Positions 9,333 to 17,973 of a stretch of DNA of 64,000 bases are shown piece after piece. The first letter of the stretch is position 1. Every line of letters starts with the position of its first letter. The notes under the pieces are model-generated. The model worked only from the letters and a program-made list of their open reading frames with translations, ran no database searches and was not told where the DNA came from. A program made the translations under genes and the position numbers. Origin of the DNA: QHXW01 sp035297145 (GTDB lineage Bacteria > Acidobacteriota > Terriglobia > Bryobacterales > Bryobacteraceae); the NCBI GenBank assembly GCA_035297145.1, contig DATGZN010000097.1:1-64000 (forward strand), read 5' to 3'.

Positions 9333-11993
9333 ATGCAAACCTTCCTTCCACGCCTGAAGCGCCGCCTGCGCTACCTTTTCCACCACGGCGAGCGCCATCG
9401 GCTGCTGCAAGAAGAGATGGAATTCCACATTGCAGCAATGGCCGATGATCTGATCTCCCAGGGCATGCCCGAGCAGGAAGCTCGTGCCGCGGCGCGAAGA
9501 AAATTCGGCAATCTGACGCTGCAGTCGGAACAGTCGCGGGACACCTGGATCGCGGCCTGGCTCAGCGATGCCGCTCAGGATTTGCGCTACGCCTTCCGCA
9601 CCTTCCGGCGGGACGCAGGTTTTGCGACGTTTGCTGTTCTGATCGTCGGGCTCGGCGTCGGCGCCAGTTCCACGGTCTTCAGCGTCGTGAATACTCTGCT
9701 GATTCGCCCTCTGCCGTTCGACGATCCCGATCGTCTGGTGTGGATCGTCAACCACGAGGACACCAGCGACATGTCGGGCCGCACCACTCAGGTCGACCAT
9801 TTCCTTGACCTGCGCGCGCAAAATCAATCCTTTTCCGATATGGCCGCATTCTTCGCCTTCTATGGCGTAGGCGACAACAAGCTTACCGGACAGGGCGAGC
9901 CCGAGCGCCTGAGCGGCGTCCCCGTTTCCGCAAATTTCTTCCAATTGCTGGGTGTCCAGCCTCAAATTGGCCGGCTTTTCACGCTCGATGAGTGCAAATG
10001 GAACGGGCCAAAAGTCCTGCTAATGAGTCACGGCCTGTGGGTCAGGCGTTTCGGATCCAATCCCGGAATCGTCGGACGCACGCTAACGCTCAACGATGAG
10101 GCCGTCACCGTGGTTGGCGTCATGCCCGCGTCATTCGATTTTGCGTCGGTATTCACACCCGGCAGCCATATCGACCTCTATCTTCCGTTTCCTCTGACGC
10201 CCGAAACCAATCGGTGGGGCAATACGCTCGCCATCGTCGGCCGGCTGAAGCCCGGCGTGCCTCTTTCCAGAGCCCAGGCCGAAGCCACCATCCTTTCCAA
10301 ACAATTCACGGAGGCCCACAAGTTTAAGGATCGCAACGATTTTGAGGCGCGGCTCAGCTTCCTCCGCGACCACGTCAGCGGACAAATTCGCCCCGCGCTT
10401 CTGGTGCTTGCATGCGCGGTGGGCGTGGTCATGCTGATCGTCTGTGCGAATCTTTCCAATCTCCTGCTGGCCCGCACGGCTACGCGTCAGAAGGAGATCG
10501 CCATTCGTGCGGCCCTGGGCGCGGGGCGAGCGCGTCTCCTCCGCCAGATGCTCACCGAAAGCATCCTGCTTTCCTCGGGCGGTGGGCTTCTGGGGGTTTT
10601 ACTCGCTTTTGCGGGCACGCGTGCTCTGACCCACCTCGACGCCATCAGCATTCCGCTTCTGTCGGATGCGCGCCTCGACGGCAGTGTGCTCGTCTTCACG
10701 CTGTTAATGGCCATCGCGAGTGGTCTGATTTTCGGCCTGGCGCCCGCGCTTCAGGTCCCAGCCTCCACCGTGCATGACGCCCTGAAAGACACCGGTCGCG
10801 GCTCAACCGAAGGCAGAGGGCACAAGTGGATTCGCAGCGGGCTGGTCGTCTCCGAGGTGGCCTTCGCCTGCGTGCTGCTGGTGGGAGCGGGCTTGCTGAT
10901 TCGCAGTTTTCTGCATGTCCTCGACGTCAACCTGGGGTTTCAACCCGAGCGAGCGGCCGCCGTGCGCGTGGATCCGAGTCAGCAATACAACACGCAGGCC
11001 AAGCAGAACTCGTATTTCGATGAAGTACTGCGTATCGCCCGCGAGATTCCGGGCGTTGAAAGGGCCGGCTTAGCCGATTCACTTCCGCTCGGCCGCAACC
11101 GCGCTTGGGGTGCTGCAGTCAAAGGGCGCACTTACCTGCCCGGCCAATATCCTGGTGACGCTTTCGTGCGCATTATCAGTGACGGCTACATCGGCGCGAT
11201 GGGAATTCCGTTGATTGAGGGAAGGGACCTCACGGAGCGGGACACGCCTTCGACTGAAGCCGTGATGCTGATCAATCAGACCATGGCCCGCAACTTCTTT
11301 CCGGGTGAGAGAGCGATTGGCCAGTTCCTGGAAGGCGGGTGCGGTAAAACGTCTCCGCGCATCGTGGGCATTGTCGGCGACGTGCGGCATCTCGCTCTGG
11401 AACAGAGCTCGGGCAACGAAATGTATTACCCCATGCGGCAATGCGACGATCACATGTCGGTCGATCTGGTCATGCGCACCGCACTTCCCCCGAGCCAGTT
11501 GGCGGGAGTCGTCCGCATATCGCTTAAATCCATTGTCCCCAATCTCCCGTCCAGCGATTTCCGCACTTTGCAGCAGCTCGTCGATAAATCCGTGTCGCCC
11601 CGCCGCTTCGTGGTGCTTCTGCTCGCCGGATTCGCCGGCTTCGCGCTGATTCTCGCCTCGCTCGGAATTTACGCCGTCATCTCGTACTCGGTAACCCAGC
11701 GCACCCAGGAAATTGGGATTCGTATGGCGCTAGGCGCATCCGCCGCGGATCTTCGCGGCCAGATTCTCGGACAGACCATGACTCTCGCCGCGATTGGAAT
11801 GGTATTCGGTGTCGCGGCCTCCTGGATTCTGGCGCGCGCCCTCAGCAGCCTGCTGTTCGGAATCACATCCACTGATCCGGTTACGTTTGGCGCCATGCTC
11901 GTAGTCCTTGGCCTGGTCTCCGCCATCGCCGGCTACGTCCCCGCCCGCCGCGCATCCAGGATCGATCCCATGGTCGCTTTGCGGGCCAGCTGA
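9333..11993 (+). CDS. Orphan FtsX/MacB-like permease (acidobacterial ADOP type)
   Basis: 886 residues. A short cytoplasmic prefix domain (about 1-75, LLQEEMEFHIAAMADDLISQGM) leads to a first membrane helix (about 90-113). Then come a MacB-type periplasmic domain, an FtsX helix trio (about 350-480), a second MacB-type domain and a second FtsX block near the C-terminus (about 755-880, ending ASRIDPMVALRAS). This duplicated layout without its own ATPase is typical of permeases called acidobacterial duplicated orphan permeases. Export or mechanotransmission is the general inference; the substrate is unknown. GGAG lies 11 nt upstream of the ATG. Its last about 190 codons are duplicated at 13713-14297. 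Confidence 0.9.
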   Translation: MQTFLPRLKRRLRYLFHHGERHRLLQEEMEFHIAAMADDLISQGMPEQEARAAARRKFGNLTLQSEQSRDTWIAAWLSDAAQDLRYAFRTFRRDAGFATFAVLIVGLGVGASSTVFSVVNTLLIRPLPFDDPDRLVWIVNHEDTSDMSGRTTQVDHFLDLRAQNQSFSDMAAFFAFYGVGDNKLTGQGEPERLSGVPVSANFFQLLGVQPQIGRLFTLDECKWNGPKVLLMSHGLWVRRFGSNPGIVGRTLTLNDEAVTVVGVMPASFDFASVFTPGSHIDLYLPFPLTPETNRWGNTLAIVGRLKPGVPLSRAQAEATILSKQFTEAHKFKDRNDFEARLSFLRDHVSGQIRPALLVLACAVGVVMLIVCANLSNLLLARTATRQKEIAIRAALGAGRARLLRQMLTESILLSSGGGLLGVLLAFAGTRALTHLDAISIPLLSDARLDGSVLVFTLLMAIASGLIFGLAPALQVPASTVHDALKDTGRGSTEGRGHKWIRSGLVVSEVAFACVLLVGAGLLIRSFLHVLDVNLGFQPERAAAVRVDPSQQYNTQAKQNSYFDEVLRIAREIPGVERAGLADSLPLGRNRAWGAAVKGRTYLPGQYPGDAFVRIISDGYIGAMGIPLIEGRDLTERDTPSTEAVMLINQTMARNFFPGERAIGQFLEGGCGKTSPRIVGIVGDVRHLALEQSSGNEMYYPMRQCDDHMSVDLVMRTALPPSQLAGVVRISLKSIVPNLPSSDFRTLQQLVDKSVSPRRFVVLLLAGFAGFALILASLGIYAVISYSVTQRTQEIGIRMALGASAADLRGQILGQTMTLAAIGMVFGVAASWILARALSSLLFGITSTDPVTFGAMLVVLGLVSAIAGYVPARRASRIDPMVALRAS

Positions 11994-12045
11994 CAGACAG
12001 AAGGTGGCTCAGGCTACGCCGAACCGGAAGCTCAGCCGGACTTAG
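11409..12045 (+). repeat. Direct repeat, copy 1 (3' end of permease gene)
   Basis: This segment covers the last about 195 codons of the permease plus about 52 nt past the stop. It recurs at 13713-14347 with the same offset (about 2304 nt) throughout. Shared marks include a TCGGGC hexamer and CGAAATGTAT at the left edge, and GGCTCAGGCTACG-like and AGCTCAGCCGGACTTA blocks after the stop. Confidence 0.85.
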
Positions 12046-13198
12046 CAGCCGCGCGGAGTTGTCGCGATTCGGCGTGAAGGAACTGGGCGAATCGCTCAAT
12101 CGCGTGCGGAAAGCGCTCACCGCTGGCCGCAAATCCGACACGAAAATGCGACGGCTGGTCAAAACAGTCGCCCGGCACGATCAGCACGCCCGTTCTTGCG
12201 AGCCTCCGGCAGAACTCACGCGAGTCAGCGCCATTCACTAGCCAGGGAAAGGCAGTCATGCCTCCGAGCGGTCTCACCCAGCGCACTAAATCGTCATAAG
12301 ACCCGAAAAGCTGTTCGAGCAGTCTAAGATTTTCAACGGCGACGCGTCGAGCGCGCGAGTAGACTGTCTCCCGGTGCTTTAGAGCCAGAAGAGCAAGCCG
12401 CTCACCGAGCACATTGCCTGTAATCGTGAAGTAATTGCGCGCATTGCGATAGCGTTCTCGTCGCTTGGGATCGTGATCGACAATCCAGCCGATGCGCAAT
12501 CCGCTCAGGCAAAGCGCCTTGGAGAAATCGCTGATCACCGTCGCATGGGGCAACCGCGATGCCGACCGCGTCTCCGGGCCGTGGTAGATCGGATGATAGA
12601 CCTGGTCTGAAACAAACGGTACGCCGCGTTCGGCGCAGAACTCATGCAGACTGTCCATCTGTTCATCGCTCAAAACGGCACCCGTGGGGTTGTGCGGCGA
12701 GTTAACGAGGAGCAGACGCGTATCGCGGTCGACCAGGCGTCGAATTTCGTCCAACTTTATGCAAAAGTGATTTTCCTGGCGCAGTGAATAGTATCGAGTG
12801 GCAATCCCGACAGACTGCGCCAAAGCGGTGTTGGCAGGAAATCCCGGACTGGGAAGCACCACGTTGGCTCCCGGCTCTGCTGCCACGAAGAAGAGAATCA
12901 GAAGTGCCTCGGACGCACCAGTCACGACTTGGACTTCATCTGTCGTCACCCCCTCCAATTCTGCTATGGCCGACCGTAACGCCGGACTGCCCACCGCACT
13001 CGTGTACGACAAGGATGTGTCAAGGAGTGTCTCCAGCTCTTGCTCTTTTGACAATGCAAGTAGTTCGCGCAGCGTCCAAACGGGACCAGTGCTGGATGCG
13101 AGATCGTATTCGATCGGCGGATTCGCGGTGTGCTTCTGTTCTATCCAGCGGTCGAGTAGAAAGTCCGGTAATTCCACCTGGTTCCTAAACTGTTCCAT
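12032..13198 (-). CDS. Class I/II PLP-dependent aminotransferase
   Basis: 388 residues, fold type I. Conserved features are YTSAVGSPALRSAIA near the N-terminus, GASEALLILFF (about 110-120), the substrate/PLP motif NSPHNPTGAVLSDEQ (about 165), SDQVYHPIYH (about 195), the Schiff-base lysine in SDFSKALCLSGLRIGW (about 225-240) and the C-terminal arginine in HFRVGFA. The amino donor cannot be assigned; it resembles aspartate/alanine-type aminotransferases with an N-terminal arm. It is encoded antisense to its neighbours and its stop codon lies inside the first copy of the long direct repeat, so it sits between two rearranged permease segments. Confidence 0.9.
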   Translation of the reverse strand: MEQFRNQVELPDFLLDRWIEQKHTANPPIEYDLASSTGPVWTLRELLALSKEQELETLLDTSLSYTSAVGSPALRSAIAELEGVTTDEVQVVTGASEALLILFFVAAEPGANVVLPSPGFPANTALAQSVGIATRYYSLRQENHFCIKLDEIRRLVDRDTRLLLVNSPHNPTGAVLSDEQMDSLHEFCAERGVPFVSDQVYHPIYHGPETRSASRLPHATVISDFSKALCLSGLRIGWIVDHDPKRRERYRNARNYFTITGNVLGERLALLALKHRETVYSRARRVAVENLRLLEQLFGSYDDLVRWVRPLGGMTAFPWLVNGADSREFCRRLARTGVLIVPGDCFDQPSHFRVGFAASGERFPHAIERFAQFLHAESRQLRAAAKSG

Positions 13199-13238
13199 TC
13201 AGGATAACAGGCCGTCTTTCCCGCACAAGGGACTCCAC

Positions 13239-13387
13239 GTGTCCTCATGCGATCATAAAAGACCTGTTCGAGGCTGATCATGGCCAAATGCTCTTCATGC
13301 GGGATTGAGATGACCGATGCCAGCCGCTTCTGTTCCCAGTGCGGAGCCGCGGTCGCAAGCGAGACTTTCGCAACGCGCACTGCCGCG
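13239..13387 (+). repeat. Direct repeat, copy 1 (kinase leader and zinc ribbon)
   Basis: The segment starts with 19 bp identical to 15412-15430 (GTGTCCTCATGCGATCATA). It continues through a start codon and a four-cysteine zinc-ribbon coding region that matches the copy at 15412-15559 with scattered differences. The shared upstream DNA suggests two former full-length kinase genes with the same promoter region. Confidence 0.8.
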
Positions 13388-14297
13388 ACCTCCACATCAT
13401 GGTCACCGAGTCCCAGCGGCCGACCCGTGTCGCACTCTTCCTCGGCCCCCTGACCGACAGCCGCTTTCTTCCTGGCGCTCTCCTGGCGGGCCGGTACCGC
13501 ATCGTAGCATGCTCGGCAAAGGCGGCATGGGCGAAGTCTATCGGACCGACGACCTCACGCTGGGCCAGCCGGTCGCTCTCAAATTTCCGCCCGAAGCTAT
13601 TGCGGGCAACGAAAGCGCCCTTGGACGCTTCCGTTATGAAGTGCGCACAGCACGCCAAGTTTCCCCTCCCAATGTCTGCCGTGTCTACGACGTCGACGCC
13701 GTCGAAGAAGGATCGGGCTGCGAAATGTATATCCCGGTCCGCCAATGCGAGGATTACGCGTCCGTCGACCTGGTGGTCCGCACGGCACTTCCGCCCGCCG
13801 GGCTTGCTTCGGCCGTTCGCGCGGCGCTCAAGCCGATCGAGCCCAACTTGCCGGGGAACGAATTTCGCATCTTGCAGGATCTCGTGGATAAAGCCGTCTC
13901 GCCGCGGCGTTTCGTGGTTCTGCTGCTCGCCGGATTCGCAGGCTTCGCGTTGATTCTCGCCTCGCTCGGAATCTACGCAGTAATTTCTTATTCGGTAACC
14001 CAACGCACTCAGGAAATTGGGATTCGCATGGCCCTCGGCGCATCCGCCGCGGATCTTCGTGCCCAGATTCTAGGGCAAACCATGAGCCTGGCGGCCATTG
14101 GAATGGTAATCGGAATCGTGGCCTCCTGGATTCTCGCGCGCACCATCAGCAGCTTGTTGTTCGGAATCACCGCCACCGATCCGGTCACGTTTATCGGGAT
14201 GCTCGTGGTCCTGACCGTGGTAGCTGCGATAGCCGGCTACGTCCCCGCCCGCCGCGCGTCCAGGATCGATCCCATGGTCGCGCTAAGAGCCAGTTGA
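13280..14297 (+). pseudogene. Chimeric remnant: Ser/Thr kinase N-terminus joined to permease C-terminus
   Basis: Three reading frames are needed. From the ATG at 13280 a zinc ribbon reads MAKCSSCG...FCSQCG. About 13456-13509, in another frame, gives DSRFLPGALLAGRYRIVA, the start of a kinase domain. From 13509, in a third frame, MLGKGGMGEVYR (glycine loop) to NVCRVYDVDAVEEGSG completes only the kinase N-lobe. After about 13718 the sequence continues in the same frame as permease C-terminus (CEMYIPVRQC...VALRAS), about 80% like 11409-11990. The kinase has no catalytic loop, so this cannot be an active kinase. A one-base loss inside the glycine-loop region explains the last frameshift. An ORF from about 13317 could yield a hybrid protein, but I regard it as a relic. 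Confidence 0.8.
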
Positions 14298-14347
14298 CAG
14301 ACACAAGCTGGTTCAGGCTACGTCGAATCGAAGCTCAGCCGGACTTA
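13713..14347 (+). repeat. Direct repeat, copy 2 (permease 3' end)
   Basis: Second copy of the 11409-12045 segment, here attached to a kinase remnant. The stop codon and about 50 nt after it are conserved with the first copy, which shows that DNA and not only protein was duplicated. Confidence 0.85.
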
Positions 14348-14408
14348 AGCTGGGGGTTCCGTCGAAGCTGAACGCTCATTCCGGAGGGAAGCCGAACGGC
14401 ATTCCGGG

Positions 14409-15329
14409 ATGATCCCGAACACCTGCGCTAAGATGAGACCCATGCGCCCGGTTGATAGCCGCCGCTCCGTCCCCATCTATGTTGGGTTCACCGTCGCCTT
14501 CAGCTCGATTTTCTATTTTCTGATCGCTAAATCTGGACATTCTGGCGGCGCACTCGTGAACTATGTCGGGTGTCTGATGTGGTGCCCGGGGCTGGCGGCG
14601 CTCGTCACGTGCAAGTACCTAGGTCGCGATCTTTCCACTCTCGGTTGGCGCTGGGGAAAGACGCGGTATCAGATCATTTGTTACTTGATCCCACTCACAT
14701 ACGGAGCCGCCAGCTATGCGTTCGTCTGGCTTACCGGGTTCGGGGGCTTTTACAACAAGCAGTTCGTGGACCGTGTCTCGAAGGACCTCGGGCTCGGGCC
14801 GATGCCTCCTTGGCTCACGATCTCCCTCTACTTCCTGTTTACGGCAACCATCAGCGTCATCATGGATCTTGCGACGGTCCTCGGAGAAGAAATCGGCTGG
14901 CGGGGCTTTCTCGTGCCGGAGCTTGCCAAACGGCACGGCTTCGCGGCGACCGCGATCATTTCCGGCCTCATCTGGGCGTTCTGGCACTATCCACTTCTTC
15001 TGCTTGGCGATTACCATCCGGAAACGCCTGTGTGGTTCTATCTGCCGCTATTCACGTTGCTTGTGCCGGTCATCAATTTTGTCTGGACGTGGATGCGTCT
15101 CAAATCCGGCAGCCTGTGGCCTTGTGTCGTCCTGCATGCCGCACACAACACATTTATTCAGAGGTTCTTTGATCCGATTACTGTGTACAACAAAAAGACG
15201 GCATACGTGGCGGGTGAATTTGGCGCGGCCCTTGGCGTGATTTCGATCCTCATGGCTGTGTATTTCTGGAAGCGGCGTGATGAGGTTGAGGCTGTCAACG
15301 CCGGCGTGACAGCCGCGGCGCTGCCATGA
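14409..15329 (+). CDS. CPBP-family intramembrane glutamic protease (CAAX protease-like)
   Basis: 306 residues, with about seven or eight hydrophobic segments. The family motifs are complete: EEIGWRGFL with Glu160-Glu161 and Arg165, FWHYP with His193, and VLHAAHN with His243, His246 and Asn247. Bacterial members act in protein processing, bacteriocin self-protection or protein secretion; the substrate here is unknown. ATGs at 14433 and 14442 are alternative starts and would remove up to 11 polar residues without touching a membrane segment. It lies alone between two degraded kinase loci. Confidence 0.92.
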   Translation: MIPNTCAKMRPMRPVDSRRSVPIYVGFTVAFSSIFYFLIAKSGHSGGALVNYVGCLMWCPGLAALVTCKYLGRDLSTLGWRWGKTRYQIICYLIPLTYGAASYAFVWLTGFGGFYNKQFVDRVSKDLGLGPMPPWLTISLYFLFTATISVIMDLATVLGEEIGWRGFLVPELAKRHGFAATAIISGLIWAFWHYPLLLLGDYHPETPVWFYLPLFTLLVPVINFVWTWMRLKSGSLWPCVVLHAAHNTFIQRFFDPITVYNKKTAYVAGEFGAALGVISILMAVYFWKRRDEVEAVNAGVTAAALP

Positions 15330-15411
15330 AATTCCTTAGGAGCACACCGACGAGCGTCGGCGATACTTCGGTTTAGTAAGCTAAGCGTCTTCCCCGGCTC
15401 GCGCACACCAT

Positions 15412-15559
15412 GTGTCCTCATGCGATCATAGATTCCTGCTCAAGAGTCTCTATGGCCAAGTGCCCGTCATGCGGAACTGACGTGACCGATGCCAGCCGCC
15501 TCTGCTCCCAGTGCGGAGCCGCGGTCGCGAGCGAAACATTCGCAACCCGCACCGCCGCG
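15412..15559 (+). repeat. Direct repeat, copy 2 (kinase leader and zinc ribbon)
   Basis: Counterpart of 13239-13387, including the identical 19-bp upstream block and the zinc-ribbon codons. Confidence 0.8.
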
Positions 15560-15796
15560 TAAAGAAGTCACGGTCAAGAGCGATCTCTACTCGCTCGGCC
15601 TCGTGCTCTACGAAATCTTCACCGGCAAACGGCCGTTCGAGGCAAATACGCTCGCCGAGTTGGTCCGTGCGCAATCTGAGACGATGCCCGTCAGTCCCAC
15701 CAGCCTGGTTAGAGACATGGATCCAGTGATCGAGCGTGTGATCCTGCGCTGCCTCGACCCCGACCCCGCGCGCCGGCCATCCTCGGCGCTGGCAGA
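15452..15796 (+). pseudogene. Ser/Thr kinase remnant with internal deletion
   Basis: From the ATG at 15452 the frame gives a zinc ribbon (MAKCPSCG...LCSQCGAAVASETFATRTAA) and stops at 15560-15562. In another frame the sequence then resumes far inside the kinase C-lobe: KEVTVKSDLYSLGLVLYEIF, GKRPFEANTLAELV, DPVIERVILRCLDPDPARRPSSALA. The glycine loop, ATP lysine, catalytic loop and DFG region are missing. It is a deletion derivative of the same kinase family as the remnant at 13280. Confidence 0.8.
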
Positions 15797-16100
15797 TTCA
15801 AAAGCTCGGATACGAGGGCCACGACAACGACAATGCCTGGGGCTTCAGCTGGGATCCTTCCTCGCTTTGGTACTTGAACGTAAACCAAAAACCCTTTCCC
15901 GGTTGGGGTGCGGTCCTACTGGAACGTCCTTCCTCTCTTTTTGTCGAGGGTGTGCTCTCCGCCGTGCCCATTACCACTCACCCTTCCGATTGGTACTTCA
16001 ATAGCACCGTCTTCATGCTAGGCAGCATCGTAGCGCTCGCCACCTGGGCGTTTCTTCACCACCACCGCCGGCCAGCGACTGTGGAAACAGGATTGGTTCG
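15793..16100 (+). pseudogene. Fragment of an unrecognised membrane protein gene
   Basis: The frame gives QIQKLGYEGHDNDNAWGFSW, then a region rich in W, P and F, and one membrane helix (TVFMLGSIVALATWAFL). It has no plausible start codon before its conserved-looking part and runs on into sequence antisense to the VapC gene. It is fused directly to the end of the kinase remnant, which suggests it is the 3' part of another gene brought in by rearrangement. I do not recognise the parent family. Confidence 0.45.
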
Positions 16101-16114
16101 ATTAACTGCTTGGC

Positions 16115-16537
16115 TCAATGCGTCAAGAACGGATTTTCCACTCGGACGCCGTCATACGTCTGCCCGTGACCCATGTCTTCGCTCAGGACGAGAACTGCTT
16201 GGGCCGCCTTCGCCCCTACCAGAATCAGACTGTCCCAGAATGAAATCTGATAGCGGGATTCCACACCAATCGCTTGGAGGATGTGATCCGGCTGGATGGT
16301 CAAGACGTTTAGCCGCGCGTATGCCTCCGTAATTGCCTTTGCCTGCCCCGACTGCATATTCTCCAGCTTTCGCGAAACGATCGTATAGAACTCCTGCAGG
16401 ACCTGCGTACTAATCACTAGTGTTTTGGTGTACAGGTGCTTCCGGAAGAGCCGGAGTGCCACCTCGCGCTTGTGCGCATAGCGCGGATCGTGCATATAGA
16501 CCAAAACGTTTGTGTCGAAAAACGCAAGATCGCTCAT
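16115..16537 (-). CDS. vapC: PIN-domain ribonuclease toxin (VapC-like)
   Basis: 140 residues from the ATG at 16537. It has the PIN acidic residues Asp8 in FFDTNVLVY, a central Glu in TQVLQEFY, Asp in SFWDSLIL and Asp in LSEDM, all expected for Mg-dependent RNA cleavage. The start codon overlaps the antitoxin stop (ATGA), the standard coupling in VapBC operons. The natural target (often tRNA or rRNA loops) is unknown. Confidence 0.92.
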   Translation of the reverse strand: MSDLAFFDTNVLVYMHDPRYAHKREVALRLFRKHLYTKTLVISTQVLQEFYTIVSRKLENMQSGQAKAITEAYARLNVLTIQPDHILQAIGVESRYQISFWDSLILVGAKAAQAVLVLSEDMGHGQTYDGVRVENPFLTH

Positions 16538-16800
16538 CTGTCGTATAGTTCCGCTCGCGTCCATTTTTTCTTTGGGATTTTGAGGGTATGCTTCTCCGCG
16601 GCCTCGAGAATCTTCTCGCCCGCGGCGATGTAGCCGCGGTTAAAGCGGGTGCTTTGGTCAATCGCCTGCTGCACCCACGCGTTCAGGGACATATCATTCT
16701 GCGCAGCTTGAATCTTGGCGGCGCGGATGAGATCCACGGGAAGGCTGAGCGTGAGATTGCGTTTTTTTCCTGGTTTCACATGATTGAGTGTATCACACAT
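16534..16800 (-). CDS. vapB: Ribbon-helix-helix antitoxin of the VapBC pair
   Basis: 88 residues from the ATG at 16800; an in-frame extension to 16854 is possible but lies beyond the putative operator. The N-terminal part KKRNLTLSLPVDLIRAAKIQAAQNDMSLNAWVQQAI is a typical ribbon-helix-helix DNA-binding domain. The basic C-terminal tail (KIPKKKWTRAELYDR) would bind and inhibit the toxin. It is the first gene of the operon and is likely autoregulated through the inverted repeat that covers its start codon. Confidence 0.88.
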   Translation of the reverse strand: MCDTLNHVKPGKKRNLTLSLPVDLIRAAKIQAAQNDMSLNAWVQQAIDQSTRFNRGYIAAGEKILEAAEKHTLKIPKKKWTRAELYDR

Positions 16801-16810
16801 AACTATGTGT
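16795..16810. promoter_or_regulatory. Inverted repeat at the vapB start, candidate operator
   Basis: ACACATA, a 2-nt spacer, then TATGTGT: a perfect 7-bp inverted repeat that includes the vapB start codon. Placement and size fit the operators bound by ribbon-helix-helix antitoxins. No binding evidence exists beyond the sequence. Confidence 0.5.
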
Positions 16811-16880
16811 TCATTCCCATCGTAGATACGCCCGCTGATGGTGGCGGCAGGCAACTCTTTGTACTGCTACAATCACCTTC

Positions 16881-17369
16881 ATGCCCAACGAAGTATTCGC
16901 CGTTTTCGACACCACCGAAGGTTCTTTCAAGGCACGCCTCTTCGCCGATCGCGCGCCCAAGACCGTCGAGAACTTTGTTTCGCTCGCCGAAGGGACGAAA
17001 ACCGGCAAACCGTTCTATGACGGCCTCATCTTTCATCGCGTGATTCCCGATTTCATGATCCAGGGCGGATGCCCCGATGGTACCGGCCGCGGCGGTCCCG
17101 GCTACAAGTTCGCCGACGAGTTTCATCCCGACCTGAAACATACTAAACCCGGCCTGTTGTCGATGGCCAATGCCGGGCCGAATACCAACGGCAGCCAGTT
17201 CTTCGTTACCGTCGCGCCCACATCGTGGCTCGACAACAAGCACAGCATCTTCGGCGAAATCGTCGAGGGATACGACGTGGTGGAAAAGATCTCGAAAGTG
17301 CCGCGCGGCGCGCAAGACCGGCCCAAGAAAGAAGTGCAGATCCGGTCGCTCAAAATCGAAAGGAGCTAA
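16881..17369 (+). CDS. Cyclophilin-type peptidyl-prolyl cis-trans isomerase
   Basis: 162 residues without a signal peptide, so probably cytoplasmic. Cyclophilin core motifs are present: FHRVIPDFMIQGG (51-63, with the catalytic Arg53), the GTGRGGPGYKFADEF loop, MANAGPNTNGSQFFVT and HSIFGEIVEGYDVV. It accelerates proline isomerisation during folding. The DUF1080 gene follows 4 nt after the stop, so the two may be co-transcribed. Confidence 0.96.
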   Translation: MPNEVFAVFDTTEGSFKARLFADRAPKTVENFVSLAEGTKTGKPFYDGLIFHRVIPDFMIQGGCPDGTGRGGPGYKFADEFHPDLKHTKPGLLSMANAGPNTNGSQFFVTVAPTSWLDNKHSIFGEIVEGYDVVEKISKVPRGAQDRPKKEVQIRSLKIERS

Positions 17370-17373
17370 TTCC

Positions 17374-17967
17374 GTGAGGAAGCTCGCGCTACTCCTGCTT
17401 GCGTGCTCTTGCGCGGCCTTTTCCCAAGAGGGCTTCCGGCCGCTGTTCAACGGCAAAGACCTCGACGGCTGGGACGGCGATCCGCGCCTGTGGAGTTTTC
17501 GCGACGGCATGATCGTCGGATCGACCGAACATGCACCGCTCCAGCACAACGAGTTCCTGATCTCGAAACGATCCTACGGGAATTTCATCCTGCGCGCCGA
17601 ATGCAAGCTGCGCAATCACAATAGCGGCATCCAGTTTCGCAGCGAGGCGCTGCCCGAGTGGGTGTGCCGCGGCTATCAGGCCGATATGGCTGAAGACAAC
17701 TACTGGGGCTGCATCTATGAAGAGAAGGGCACGCGCGGCATTCTGGTCAACGGGTGGGCGAAAGCCAAACCTGTCGTTAAGCTCAAGGACTGGAACGATT
17801 ATGAGATCTCCTGCGAGGGCGACCACATCCGGCTGATGCTCAATGGCGTCGAGACGGCCGATTTGCACGATTCCGTGCGTTTGAATGGAATCATCGGCCT
17901 ACAACTTCACGCCGGCCCGCCCATGGAAGCCTACTTCCGCAACATCCGCATCAAAGAACTACCATAA
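17374..17967 (+). CDS. Secreted DUF1080 (3-keto-disaccharide hydrolase domain) protein
   Basis: 197 residues from the GTG at 17374, which has an AAAGGAG box ending 9 nt upstream. A signal peptide (MRKLALLLLACSCAAFS) precedes the DUF1080 concanavalin-like fold: FRPLFNGKDLDGWDG, GNFILRAECKL, NSGIQFRS, DWNDYEISCEGDHIRLMLNG and GLQLHAGPPMEAYFRNIRIKEL. The domain is linked to 3-keto-glycoside or other glycan binding and hydrolysis. It is common and multicopy in Acidobacteria and Planctomycetes. The catalytic role of this copy is unproven. Confidence 0.9.
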   Translation: MRKLALLLLACSCAAFSQEGFRPLFNGKDLDGWDGDPRLWSFRDGMIVGSTEHAPLQHNEFLISKRSYGNFILRAECKLRNHNSGIQFRSEALPEWVCRGYQADMAEDNYWGCIYEEKGTRGILVNGWAKAKPVVKLKDWNDYEISCEGDHIRLMLNGVETADLHDSVRLNGIIGLQLHAGPPMEAYFRNIRIKELP

Positions 17968-17973
17968 GCCACA

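Noticed and set aside
15330..15411. Intrinsic terminator after the CPBP protease gene (CCGACG-AG-CGTCGG)
   Set aside because: The loop is only 2 nt and no T-run follows, so it does not fit a Rho-independent terminator.
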